Shown here one piece after another: positions 47,160 to 59,871 of a stretch of DNA of 64,000 bases. How positions within the stretch are numbered: position 1 is the stretch's first letter; the number at the start of each line of letters is the position of its first letter. The position numbers and the translations under genes were made by a program. Source of the DNA: Triglochin maritima (lineage: Eukaryota; Streptophyta; Magnoliopsida; Alismatales; Juncaginaceae); NCBI GenBank assembly GCA_963682175.1, contig OY821775.1, forward strand, positions 3,534,001 to 3,598,000. Direction: 5' to 3'. The notes under the pieces are model-generated. The model worked only from the letters and a program-made list of their open reading frames with translations. It was not told where the DNA came from and did not search any database.

Positions 47160-47760
47160 TTTCTCATACGGATTCGGTCGACCGTCTAGCGCACGGTGCA
47201 CCGAACACGTGTTATAACTGAATGGTTCGGTTGACCGAATAATACTCGGTCTACCGAACAAGAACGATTCTGCCTGAATTATTAAAAGATTAATTAAATC
47301 ATGGGTGGATTAATTCCATATTTAATTAAAACGTTTTTTGTGGGTGATTATGTGGAAATTAGAGATTAATTTTAGGAGAGAATAAGCAAGAGATCATGAC
47401 TAAATAATAGCTCTTGATAGGGATGTTTTGAGAGACTAAAAAAGGACCCCTACTCCTACTTGTTTAACAACTAATGCAAAAATTCTTTCTCTCATTAATC
47501 TCTCCCTAATCACCACGAAAATCTCTTAGTAAATTTAAGTTTTAGATATAAGAATCTCAAGAGCTTAAAGATGGGTTATTAGCTAGATTCTAAACCTTGT
47601 TAGAGATTGATTGACTAGCTCATTTCTCTCTAATCTTGTTTAGAGTTTGATGAACACTCGGAGGCAAATCGGTGGACGATTCAACAGGCAACGCGACTCC
47701 GGATCATCAAAAAGTTTTTAGAGAACCTTTAGGTATGATTCTACCTTTGTGAATTTATTT
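47160..47760 (+). mobile_element. Possible LTR relic with CGGTCGACCG-like palindromes
   Basis: It opens with ttcggtcgaccg, ggttcggttgaccgaa and actcggtctaccgaa (47172-47261), the same palindrome type as the LTR array. CT-rich leader-like DNA and a GC-richer end (about 47650-47705) follow. There is no primer site, ORF or clear border. It may be an old, diverged LTR of a related element. Confidence 0.35.
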
Positions 47761-48377
47761 TAATAAATGTATGATTGCATGTTATTAGAATAATCACAAA
47801 ACTATGTACACAAAAATTGTTGAAAATATGAAAATCGATCTTGTATGTTGTATTAATTTTTTAAAATATATACATACATAAGGACACAAAATCCTACATA
47901 TTTCTCTTCAAAAATTCACATGTTTTTATAATTGATTTTGTCGATACAGAAAAAAATGTCTCCTTTAAACATCAGCCTTAGACCATCCTTACCAGGGTCG
48001 CCAGGCGAGCCGAGAGACGACCGAGTTATTTTATTCTAGTTTGTTATTTGTTTTAATAATTAAGAGTTTATATTTTGATAAATAGTTAGGATTTAGTTTA
48101 TATTTTGATAATAATTAGGATTATGGTTTATTATATTTTGATAATGTTATGATTAAAGTACAAAAATTATACTGAAATACACCAACTTCTCTAGGATATT
48201 GTACTAAATTTAAAGTAGAAAACAATAAATAAACTGAAATTCTAAACTGAAAATTAAAATAGGAAGAATTAATATTTGATTTCTTAATATTAATTGTATT
48301 TAGTATTTGGTAATCATTGATGGTTAAATAAATAAAGTATATGCAATTTGAAAATATAAGATTTATTTGGAAATAAA
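47761..48377. other. AT-rich spacer
   Basis: I see nothing coding. It contains two partial repeats of a tatattttgataa string (about 48070-48150). Confidence 0.5.
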
Positions 48378-48974
48378 GTATTCCCAGGCTGCGGCATAGG
48401 CCCTGTGATATCTGGAGCAATTCGCGTACACGACGACATGCTTCTCGCTGCTTGTAAGTGAATTAGCACTCGAATCTCATTTGATTCAATTTGGAGAGTT
48501 AACATCTCATTTTTATTTGGCGCAGAAGGTAACAGAAGAGGACCTCGAGAAAGGACTGATCTATCCACCCTTCTCAAAAATTCGGAAAATATCGTCCCAC
48601 ATTGCTGCAAAAGTAGCTGAGAAAGTATATGAACTTGGTATGTAATGTTCCTCATCCTATGTTGTTTCGGTTAAAAAAGAAATTTAACTCATTTAGCACA
48701 ACAATACACCAACATTAGATGGTCTTTTTGCTATGTTTATTTAATAGATAAGTAAATTCATATCAATCACCAAATGATTTGATTGTTGAGTTTCACATTG
48801 TACAGACACCCTAAAGGGAGAATGCGTAGTCGACGATTGGTCTGGTATTGTTTTTAGTGACTATGTTGTTGTTGTTAAATAACAGGTTTAGCTGGTCATC
48901 TTCCATTTCGTGAGAATCTTGTGAAGTATGTGGAAAGTTGCATGTACAGTCCTACCTACCGCAACTACAGGTGA
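48378..48974 (+). pseudogene. 3' fragment of an NADP-dependent malic enzyme gene
   Basis: Three blocks match the C-terminus of plant NADP-malic enzyme. Block 48378-48453 encodes [20 protein letters not shown] and LLAA. Block 48526-48637 encodes [20 protein letters not shown] and on to YEL. Block 48886-48974 encodes GLAGHLPFRENLVKYVESCM and YSPTYRNYR, then the stop. The last two blocks keep GT-AG splice sites and frame. The first is cut at its 5' end and breaks down (TGA) where an ALAxQ stretch would be expected. The catalytic and nucleotide-binding parts, over 450 residues, are absent upstream. Retained introns exclude a retrocopy; a partial duplication or transposon-borne fragment is likely. 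Confidence 0.88.
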
Positions 48975-50263
48975 ACTTAAAGAAGCCTTCCTTGCTTAGC
49001 ACCTAAAAGCTCGCATAATTGACGGTTGTGTTTTCTGTTGAGTCGCTTCATGCGTGTATATAAATTCCACAAAGTGATGTTCTTCTATTTCAGTTTGTTT
49101 CAGATCCGTTTATGCCCTAATGATAACTCACGATGCTAGTATTGCGTATTACAACATAATGTAATGTTAATCAATCTAATTTTTGTGGTTTTGGTATAAA
49201 AAACTAATTTTTACTTGTTTTTCTTTGTCATTCTAGCAAAATAGGAACAAGAAGAGAGTAATAGACTGGGCCAGTGTATTACTTTTGCATCTGTGTTTTC
49301 TCACACACATATCCATCCAGCTATTACATTTGTGATAAGTTATATCAACCTACTTAAAAAAAATTAATTTTTTATTAAGAATTAAAATTGATTGCAAACT
49401 TTTAAAAATTCACTAACACGCCTACACGTATCATAATCCAGCTATATATTATATGCATATGTAAATATATGCACATAAACACTTTTTAGTAAATTGAATA
49501 TTCTATCTTTTATACATAAATACATATTTATCGTACTTCTCCGTTTTCCAAATCGGATCATCATAAAATACACTCGACCTTGACTATCAGCTATAGATTG
49601 GTTAAAATTTAAACCATTTAGGTTGAGACCTTGACTGTCAACCACAGATTGCTTAAAATTATAAACCATTTAGGTAGGAAAATGTGTACTAATACTACCG
49701 TCGTGCAGCCAGAAAAACAACCGTAAGGTCAATAGTTGGGAAAGTCAACACATTTTAAAGATATTTTTGGCATATCCTTTTATTTTATTATATTTTTTGT
49801 GATCTGCTATCCAACCAATTTAAATTCCTACTTTGTAACTAAACATGTGAAAAAATTATTGAGATTCGATCTCTAATTATTACAACCCAGGTAAGAACTG
49901 AACTAGGTCGAGTTGGTACTTAAGGTCCTTAGACCAACTTTACATTTAAGACCAATAGCATATGTTGTTATACGTTTTCCTCAGTTTTGCTGTTTTATTC
50001 TTTTTGATAAATATAATAGCTTATATTTTATATTTATTAATACTTTAAAAATAATTATCTTGTACTCATCAATATGTACGATATGTATAACGTAATACCC
50101 ACAAACAAAACTTAAGAAAAAAGATAGCAAGCCAACAAATATGTGCTAGTATTTGTGGGATCATCTCAGATTCTCAGCCCAAATTTTTTTTTATACTCCC
50201 CAACCCTTCCTTACGGTTACGGAGTTGCTTCCACTCTCACCTCCCTCTCCCCGGAACCCCCAC
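48975..50263. other. Intergenic region before the PPR gene
   Basis: AT-rich, with no supported gene. A short direct repeat (gaccttgactatcagctatagattg-like) occurs twice at about 49575-49655. The last part is the presumed promoter and 5' UTR of the PPR gene. Confidence 0.5.
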
Positions 50264-52544
50264 ATGAAACCCAAACCCCAACCCCGACTCTCCCCTCTCC
50301 TCAGAACCCACAGAACCAACCCAAACTGGCAAAACACCTTACACGACCTCCTCCTCTCCACTCCAAACCCTAACTCCTCCATCCGAACCCTCCTGTCCCG
50401 CCTCCGCGACCCCGACGCCGCCCTCGCACTCCTCTCCTTCGCCCGAAACCACTCCCTCCTCTCCCCCTCCCACTTCTCCCCCCCTCCTCTCCCTCCTATC
50501 CCGATCCCGCCGCTTCGATGACGCCCACTCCCTCCTCTCCGACATGGGTCTCGAGAACATCACCCCCGACCCCACTTCCATCTCCTCCCTCATCGCTGCC
50601 TACTCCCGGAACGGATTCCTTAACGAGGCGCTTGAGGTCTACGATCGGTTTTCGTCTTCTTCCCCGCCCGAGGCGGGTGCTTGTAATTTGCTTTTGTTTC
50701 GGTTGGTGAAGTCGGGGCGGGTTTCGGATGCATACCAGGTGTATGAGAGAATGGTTAGGGGGGAGGGAGTGGCGGATAATCGGAGCACTTGTATTGTTGC
50801 TGATGCGTTGTGCACGGAGGGTAAGGTGGAGGAGGCGGTTGGGGTGATTGAGGCGCGGTGGGGTGTTGATTGCGTTCCGAATGTGGTTTTTTACAATGTT
50901 TTGATGGATGGGTACTGTAAGATAGGGCGGTTTTCGGAGGCTTGGAAGTTGTTTAAGGAGATGAAGAGGAAGGGATTTCTTCCAACCGTGGTTAGTTATA
51001 GTGTTTTGATCGTTGCGTTGTGTGGGAGTGGGGGGTTTGTGGAGATGAGTCGGTTGTTGGTGGAGATGAGGGCTCGGGGCTTGGAGCCCAATGTCTGGAC
51101 GTATAATGCGCTTCTTAATGCTCGTTTTAAGAGTGGTGATGTTTTGGGAGCGAAGGCGGTGTTAAAACGGATGATTGGTGGTGGTTGTGAATTGGATGTT
51201 GTTACCCATAACACTCTCATTGCTGGGTTTTGCCATAACAGAAAGGTTGCTGAAGCAGAGTGTGTGTTGAAGATGGTTGTTAGGGAGGGTGTTGTGTTGC
51301 CCAACGTGTTGACTTACACTCCCTTGATTGACTGGTATTGCCGGGAGGGTGATGTCATCATGGCTTTCAATTTTCTAGTTGAGATGACGGGAAGAGGCCT
51401 TGTGCCCGACTTGATCACCTACGGGACACTTGTGCATGGCCTTGTTACGGCTGGGGAGGTCAAAGAAGCCCTCGCTGTTAGAGAGAAGCTGTTTGAGAGG
51501 GGACTAGTGCCAGATGCTGCTATGTACAATGTATTGATCAATGGCCTTTGCAAGAAAGGTATGCTTTCTACTGCTAAATTGTTACTTTCTGAAATGTTGG
51601 ACCAAAATGTTGCCCCTGACGTATTTGTTTACACGACGCTCATCGACGGATTTGTTAGAAATGACAACTTAAGTGAGGCGAAGAAGATTTTTGAGTTCAT
51701 GGAACAGAAGAACATAATGCCTGAAACTGTTGCTTGTAATGCTATCCTTAAAGGCTATTGCAAATATGGTTTGATGAAAGATGCTAACATGTGCATTGGC
51801 ATGATGAGAACAAATGGGCTTCACTTTGATGAGTTCACCTATACCACCCTGATAGATGGACAAGTGAAGCAGAATGACATCGATGCTGCTCTCAATGTGT
51901 TGTGTGACATGTTGAAACACAATTGTAAACCCAACGTGATCACCTACACTGCACTCGTAAATGGCTTCTGCAGACTAGGGGATTTCACCAAAGCAGAAAA
52001 GCTCATTGCTGAAATGCAATCTCGTCATCTTAATCCAAATGTTGTAACATACACCATACTCATTGGCACTTTTTGTAAGGCTGGTCTTCTTAATAAAGCT
52101 GCATTGTATTTCGAAAAAATGCTTTGTAACAGGGTCTGTCCTAATGATGTGACGTTTCATTACTTGGTTAATGGTCTGACAAACAACATTCCCTTCTTAT
52201 TTGACAACAATGAAAGTAATCTTCATCAAGAGAAAAGCCAATCTATCATCTTGGACATATTCACATGCATGGTGTCAGATGAACTATGGGTTGCTACAAC
52301 TTCTGCATACAGTAGTATCATAGGTTGCCTCTGCAAACATCATATGTTCAAGGCAGCACGAGAATTGAGAGACAATGTGGTCTCAAAAGGCTATAAAGTT
52401 GGACTCGTTGCATCTATTTCTCTACTGCACGCGCTTTGTTTTGAAGGAAGGTCTAGTGACTGGAAGAACATTCTCTCTTGTGAGTTTGATGAGCGTGAGC
52501 TTAGTCTTGCTTGGAAGTATACAACACTATTGGATCAACACTAA
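50264..52544 (+). CDS. P-class pentatricopeptide repeat protein, 5' end out of frame
   Basis: The main intact ORF is 50544-52544 (666 residues), with about 14-15 PPR motifs of roughly 35 residues from about residue 115 on (for example VVTYTILIGTFCKAGLLNKA, VITYTALVNGFCRLGDFTKA). It has no E, E+ or DYW tail, so it is P-class: organellar RNA binding for stability, splicing or translation. A typical PPR N-terminus lies upstream in another frame (from ATG 50264: NWQNTLHDLLLS, LLSRLRDPDAALALLSFARN). The two frames join at seven C (50478-50484), where one extra base separates them; the sequence after it (LLSLLSRSRRFDDAHSLLSD) continues the protein. It may be a sequencing error or a true frameshift. 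If real, translation from 50544 would lose the organelle-targeting region. No introns, as usual for PPR genes. Confidence 0.88.
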
Positions 52545-55500
52545 AATCAGGGGTTTACTTCAGAAGCTTCAAGAATTTTTCATTTGTGGCTTGAAATATA
52601 TGGATCCAACAATCAGAATTCGACATTCAAAGCATACACACCAATAAAGCATGTCACTTGGTAAACCACTCAGAATCGCTAGTAGTGCCTCCATAGGTGA
52701 GGATCAGGACTACTGAGAAGGGCACCAAAAGATGCATCTTCAAGTAGCCGCATCTTAAAGCAGCATGTACTTGATTATGAGGTAAGCATGCGTCACTTGA
52801 GCTTCTACGATTTTTTTAATTTAAAATTTACAGCTTCAACTTTTGTTGCATTTTTTCTAATGTTGTGTCTCTATAGCTACCCGATTTAAATACTTAAGGT
52901 TTATTCTCTATTGTTGGTTAGAGTTACCTTTTGATGGTGACACCAAGGTCTCCACATTTTCTTATCTTATGTATCAAAACTAAAGAATATCTGTTTGCTG
53001 TGTTGTGAAGTTTGATCCATCTGTTTTTTCTTGCCTGGGCAAGGGAGAATTCTTCAAATAAATATCAATCGAACCTCAGCGCATGATCTTGCATTCACTT
53101 GGGATTCAATAATTGGTCCTAATTATTCTAAAATCTTGGATCTCCCAATAGCCACAGACGGTTGATCATCCAATCATGATTTACATATTTTCTCTAATTC
53201 CCCGTCTTTGCGGTGGCTCATGATCTACTAGCCTCTTTTTAGCCTGGACTTTTAAAAAACAAAAATACAGTCACTAGTACATACGCCAGCATAGATGCAG
53301 TTAAAGGGCCACAGCTTCTGGTTGTAATTGAGCTAAAAGGTAACACAGCCCATTTACGAGTTAGTTTTAAGTCACGGTGACATGATTTTCTTGGCCATGA
53401 ACAAGTAGACAAGTAGTGCTACAGTCTGTTACCACTAGATGTATTTCATGGTGGTTCGATGTGTTAAATATTATTTTTAAATACATTTATATTTCAACTC
53501 ACAAGAAAATTTGAATTGACGTAACACGATCTTTCACCACCAGAGACAGTGTGAAAGGTCTGATTAAGCTTCCCATTAGTAAGGAGTGCAATTTGACCAG
53601 TAGTTTCGAAAACTTGGGTTGAGGTGAACTGGATGGAGACCAATAAGTATCAATGGTTGGTTTTAAGATCAATCTAAGATTGACTACGTAAAATCACTTG
53701 ATTTTGTATTCTCTTGTGGCTTCGTCTGGTTTCCCTAGGACTGAGCTCTTTGAATTATAATTCGGCAACCTAGTTTGATCCAATTACGGAAGTCCTTTTG
53801 AAATCTAGTTATCCTAACTGTGCTGGAGAAGTTAATGCACAACACTCCCTTTCAAAGCTCCCTTTGATTATAACAATACCATCCATGATGGGCCTTTACG
53901 TGCGCTTGTAGAAATTAGTTGCAGAGGAGTTATCTTCTGACGTTTGTTAGTTGAGGGTGTATTGATTTTTAATATTAATATGTTGGAATTTCTAATATTT
54001 TAAGTTTTATTTTGAGATTTTGTTGAGGATGATGTCTATTAATAGTTTACCATGTACTTGCTGAGTGAAAATTTGAAGTTCTTAACATTTTGTTTTGTGC
54101 TTGCTACAAACAGTGTTGCAAACTACCGAGATAGTGTCGGACCATGGCATTCATATTTGACCGATGGACTCAATCAAAGGTGTGCGTCTCTCAAGGTATT
54201 AAAAGCCTTACTCTACCAATCTATGGTTTCATTTCGATTTGCTTTGAAGTTGGAAGTTACGAGTATAGTGTTATCATGAACTTATGTATGTATTCACGTG
54301 TGCTGTTGAGCAGTTTGTGGAGAAAGGGTAAAAAAGATATTGGTTACTTTCTGAATTGGTATCCATTGTTCGGTTCTCTTTCAACTTCTCATTGGGGCCA
54401 AATTGAAATTGTAGGTTGCAGAATTTGGGAACCGCAATGCAATGATACTGCTTGCTAAGTTAAAAATAATAATTCTGAATTGATATTCAACAGAAGTTTA
54501 GGTAATGAGATAATTTTGTTATATATTGTTCATGGGACCAACCAATGTATAGGGAGTACCAATTAGCCCGTGATGCCTCTCACTGTTTTACACTTACTCT
54601 CTTCTCACATTATGACGAGGCCTGTTCTTTCTCAGAGGCCCTAGTTGCCGCCTTGTATGAAGTTGGCAAAACCTTATGTGGAGTATGCGTTCTTGTTCTC
54701 TCGGAGCAAGGAGGTATGTTCTTATTCCTTTCTTTCACCCTTTTACTGAATTAGCCTTTTGCATCGTAAGATCATTCGAATTCCCAACTCAAAATATTTG
54801 ATATTGATTGAAAAGATCCAATGTTGACATGGACATCCTACCATTTTCTAAATGCGAATTATTATCAATTGAAATGCCTTCACTTCTTCTCCCAGTGTAA
54901 GATTGTTGTAAGTTGTTTTTGTGCATAGCATCACCGTACTCAACACTCATGTGCTACAGGGAGCGAGTAGTGGCCAAGGGGGCTTCTGGAAACTGGAGGG
55001 GAGGCCATGATAGCGGCTGTTAACCACAACCGTGATCGTGCAATGACAATCGCCGTGGTGGCATGTCGAATTCTCTTCCCTTGAACAAAGGTCTTCTCTT
55101 TTGTTTTTGGATTGCTTCTCTTATTGTTATGCACTTATGCTTGTGGTGTTAGTTGTGGCGGAAGTGGTGGAGGTGATGATGGTATGATCCTGTGAAGGTG
55201 GGTATGGTCATGGTGGTTGACTTGTGACGTTGATGGTTGTGTTGGCTTCTGGGAGGTAGTGGGCTAGTGGTGGGCCTTGCGGCCATGGTTGAGACGACAA
55301 CGACAGAAGTAGCGAACGGTGGTGGATGGTGTTAGTAATAAATGTCTACTTTTAAAAAAAAGTACTGGTAATTATTTATTTATTTTGTTACGACATCCTT
55401 TTCTTTGTCAGGAAAATTCCTTTATGAAGTCAGAAGTGTGGAATTGTAGTCCTTGAACGAGATTTATGATTTGAAATAATTTATTACGATGTCTTCACAT

Positions 55501-56106
55501 TCATACCTGACTACTTGGTTCTTTCCTCGAATTTTACAATTGAAAAACAAATCAATTTCGCAACCTAAAGAAAAATCGATCAGTTGTTAGGTGGAGTAAG
55601 AAATTTATTTTCCAATAAAATCTGAAAAAATCATAGATGTTAGGTGAGCTGTTGGGTCTTTTGAGCGGGTTGAAACGCCCCAAGCTGACGGTGTAGGTGC
55701 GTGACAGGGTGCTGTCCATGTCTCAACTCTTGAGGAGTCCAACTAACTCCAAATTGGATTATGAATGGATCACACTGATCCTAATTAAAAACGTGATGGA
55801 AAAATCTTTGTAGAATTTTCAAACAAGGACACAAAACAGTCTTCAAACTTCAAACAAACCCCTAACATGATCACAACTCCCACCCAAATCCCAACCACCG
55901 AGCACGTGTACAATCTCACCTTTCGTCTCCCACCGTCTCATGTCCACCCTTCGCCAAATGGACGGTCCACGTCACCGACCCTCCCCGTAATTATCCCCAA
56001 CTTCAGCCCCATTTCCCAACCCCACCCCTCATCCTCCACCTCCAAAATCCCCAAACGCACACCCTCCTTTCTCGTCCGACTAAATTAGGGTTAGGTTAGG
56101 GTTCCG
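52545..56106. other. Long intergenic region
   Basis: It contains the PPR 3' UTR and, at the right end (from about 55860), CT/CA-rich sequence that looks like the MYB gene's 5' UTR. ORFs at 54052-54458, 54545-54754 and on the minus strand at 54940-55134 show no known signature. A GGT-rich patch lies at 55141-55330. I see no supported gene. Confidence 0.5.
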
Positions 56107-58837
56107 ATGACTCGCCGGTGCTCCCACTGCAGCAACAATGGCCACAACTCCCGGACGTGCCCGACCCGGGCGTCGGTGAGGCTGTTCGGGGTGAGCCTCA
56201 CTGCCAACAAGGGCGGCGCGATGAAGAAGAGCGCCAGCATGGGGTGCTTGTATTCTTCGTCCGGGTCTGCTTCGCCGGGGAATGGTGCGGCGTTGGGGGA
56301 TGAGTCCCCCGGGGTGGATCGTGGAGGGGTTGGGGATGGAGAAGGGTATGCGTCGGATGATCCTAACCGGGCATCGTGCTCGCCCAACTGCCGCGGGGAG
56401 CGGAAGAAAGGTGGTCCCTTTCGAGGTTTTTAGCTTGCTTTGTGTTTATGTTGTTCTGGATTTCCTGTTTTGCTGAAACTGTTTTTTTTATTAGAAAGTT
56501 AGGTTTGTTGCGTTTAGAACGAATTATCCTAGTAAAAGTTTCATTTTGGGGGGGGGGGGGGGGGGGGGGGGGAAATTTTGATGATTTTTCAAAAAATGAT
56601 GTCTGCGGTTTGGTTTTTTATGTTTTGATGATAGAGATTGAAGGTAGAATTGTTTTTGTGTTTGAAAAAATGTTTTTTTTGGAAATTATGATTCCTTTGT
56701 TGTACATTTTTCAGCTGCGAGTTTCTGTGATCGTGTTAGATTTAGATTTTAAGAGTTCGGTGTTTATAGTGGAAACTCTATTGTTTTTGGTGTTTTCGTT
56801 TTCCGTTATTGAACGGAAGCATTTCATCTTGCTTCCTAGGTATAGGATGCAGGAAACGCTGATTTAGTGCTAGACATATATGTCTAAATTACTTCTGGAA
56901 GATGTTTTTAGCCTCTTCACATTGAAACCTTTGTGTCAGAACTCAGTATTTCCATTAGAGCGGCATTTGTTTTTGGATCACTAAACGCCTTATAGGGTGA
57001 AAATTTACAAGTTGAGTGTTTGAGTGGAGTTCATATGGATGAAGTAAATGTTAATAATTAATATATAAAGTTTCCATTTTGCCTATTATGTTATCATGGT
57101 CGGGAATATTATTTGCGTTTTCCTCTAAAGTTTTGATTTGTGTATTTTATGCACTGTTATACAGTTTTAAAAAAGAAGATAAAGTTGTGCTTTGCGTTTA
57201 TGGCATAGGAACCGTCCAATACAGATGACATCTTGTGGAAGATACGGGGTCACTTTCAATCTTGGGTTTCTTTTTCTGCCCTTAATCTGCTCCACTAGTT
57301 TGTGAGGTTATTATAAGATAGTGATTGTTGGTTACCCACTGTTTTAAGCTTTTGGTAAAGAACATTTCCACTCATTTGATTTCTTGGTTTTGTGGCTGTC
57401 AGTGTAGATACCCTAATAGTGAGCATCTACAACACTTTACAGTTGCCATTTCTGTCTTTTATGGCCTAATCTTGTTATTATTTACACAGGGATTGGGTTT
57501 GCCTGCGCTCTATGGTGCATCTAAAATTAAATTAGCAAATAAATCAAACCATATGGTGCATTTATAATATATTCTTTTTAATAATGTTGTTTTTAAGGCA
57601 TCTTTTAATTATTTTTTTGATGGTATAATTTGTTTAACAATTCAACATAGATCCTAACATAATTATTAGTCATTCCATCCGACCACTGAGCTCTGAGTTA
57701 ACTTTTCCCCCTCTTCTAAATGGTGGTCTTAAATATTTATTTCTGTTCTGTTCAGAAATTGTTTGTATTAGTACTTCAATGTTAACATCCCTAGTTTGAT
57801 GTCAAGTTCTCAAAACTTGTGCCTCCATACAGAATTTCATCTTTTAAAAATCATAATAATGGGTGCTGATGTTTCCTTCCTTTTCAATCGGTTCAGGAAC
57901 ACCTTGGACTGAGGAAGAACACCGAATGTTCCTAGTAGGTCTGCAGAAGTTAGGCAAAGGAGACTGGCGTGGTATTGCTAGAAATTATGTTGTGTCCAGA
58001 ACTCCCACACAGGTTGCCAGTCATGCCCAAAAGTATTTCATCCGCCAGAGCAATGCAACAAGAAGAAAGAGGCGTTCCAGCTTGTTTGACATGGTTCCTG
58101 ATAAGGTCTGCACACCTCTCATTTATTGCTCCACTTGGAACCTGAGATTTTTAGCCTACTGCCATTTTGTTAAGCCCCTGTTATTATTTTTGTATGGCTG
58201 TTTAGGGCGTGGTATGTTAGGTTTTTCTGTCATTTGCAGATGTCACCATGTCATTACCTGTGTGTCCTTTGTGCCTATGCATCTTAATGTTCTCTTTATT
58301 ATTGAACAGGTAGATCAGGCCCCAGTTCTTGAAGAAAAGTTCCCGCACCAGTCTCCTCCAGTTGAACCTGAGAATACAATTAAACTTTCAGACTTAGATC
58401 TCTCTGCTGAACAGGGGATTTCAACTACCGAGTCGATTGTTGATGAATCAATAACAGAAGCTGAGGAAGAGATACTTGTTCCATGCATTGACTTTCCGCA
58501 AATTATGCCAGCATTCTACCCAACATACATTCCTGTCCCTTACCCATTTTGGCCCTCATCTGGTAGTGTACCGATGGAAGAAACACCAACAATGGAAAAA
58601 CATGAGATCCTGAAGCCGACTCCGGTGCTCCCCAAGGAGCCTACTCACATTGACGAACTGGTGAGAATGTCAAAGTTAAGCCTTACAGAAGCCAATCCTA
58701 GTCGTATTGAACCATCGGCTCTCTCCACCAAACTGCTGGCTCCATCTTCGTCGAGGCAATCTGCATTCCATTTGAACCCTGCAGCAGCAAACTCTGATCT
58801 GAATCAAAGTAGCGGCAATGCAATCCATGCAGTCTGA
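56107..58837 (+). CDS. KUA1: SHAQKYF-type MYB-related transcription factor (KUA1/MYBS3-like)
   Basis: The three exons are 56107-56410, 57897-58105 and 58310-58837, GT-AG, giving 346 residues. An N-terminal CCHC knuckle (Cys5, Cys8, His13, Cys18 in [14 protein letters not shown]) is followed by RLFGV (25-29), the R/KLFGV repression motif. The single MYB repeat runs from about 102 to 152 ([20 protein letters not shown]) with SHAQKYF at 143-149 and basic RRKRRSS after it. The C-terminus ([12 protein letters not shown], then IHAV) resembles Arabidopsis KUODA1/MYBH. Such factors repress targets through TATCCA or related boxes; KUA1 represses peroxidase genes and promotes leaf cell expansion, and related proteins act in sugar and senescence responses. 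DLDLS (about 196-200) is a weak EAR-like motif. The start gives the complete knuckle. KUA1 orthology rather than a close paralog is inferred. Confidence 0.92.
56548..56572 (+). repeat. Poly(G) tract in intron 1 of the MYB gene
   Basis: 25 consecutive G follow TTTT, much like the 27-G run at 23198. It lies about 140 bp into the first intron. Confidence 0.9.
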
Positions 58838-59871
58838 GATGGAGCATTGGGTATGCATGTGCCGCCTCTTGTACTTATATGTATTTTCTCATCTGTTATA
58901 ATCTGTTAATTCCACCATAATCTATGAAGTTCATTTCTTGTAAAATAATGTGTGATTTGCTTTCTGAAAATTCATCTGGTCTGCCTCTGCAGATGTCTTT
59001 TGCAGCAATAGTATATAGTGGTTCATATAAATAGAGTTGTAGGATGTTTTCCTTGTCAACAAATTTTAAATTAAAATAAAGAATTGATACTCCGGAAGTT
59101 GCATGTTATTTCTGGAAGTTAGTCAGCATGAATAATCGTTTTGCAGCACACAAGGGCGTTATATAGAGAGAGATCTACATTTTTCGAGTCTGCTGAGGCT
59201 TGCTTCACTATGTCTTTGCAATAGTTTTTACTTTTTAGCTTGATCCGCAAGCTACTCCACTAAATTCCACTGTGAAGAGTTCGTCAAATTATCTGATCTG
59301 GTCTACATGTTCATAACAACGTTACAAATTTCGAATCAGATCTGGTCGAATCTGCAACTTAATATAATAATTTGCTTCGTAAAATCAGCTACATGTACAT
59401 ATGACATCAAAAGTTTAATTTTGGACATTATACTTGATTTGGAGGATTTTCTGTGATTTTACAAGAGATTTATGGGTTAGTTATAATCTAAATCCAATTT
59501 CGTTCCAAAATCCAAATACTAAAGGATATTCTTCTAGTTCCGGTGATTCTTTTTTTGGGGTAAGATGCTACATCTAGAGAGATGTGCATCATAAACTATG
59601 AACATCTAAAAATAATTAATTTTAAACAACTTGTACAACACACCGTAGTTGCCTGGCCAGTAGCCACCTTAGTATGGAATCTTTGGATAGACTCAGAGAC
59701 CAATAGACAACACGCCATCCTGCAAAAAAAGTTAAATTATTGAGAAGTTCAAGGACCAAAGTGCAAAACACCCCATTCTTTCCACGATACAAATCCCTCT
59801 TCTTCTTCCCTTTCCTCTCGTCTCCACCCCGACGCCACGAAATCGCCACAACCCCTTCCACTGTCCCACCA
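58838..59871. other. Intergenic region between MYB and SDS22 genes
   Basis: It contains the MYB 3' UTR and the SDS22 promoter/5' UTR. No gene is seen; ORFs overlapping 59622-59950 on the minus strand are shadows of the next gene's first exon. Confidence 0.5.

Noticed and set aside
54052..54458. Possible short gene downstream of the PPR gene
   Set aside because: Two overlapping frames, no recognisable motif and no plausible splice partners.
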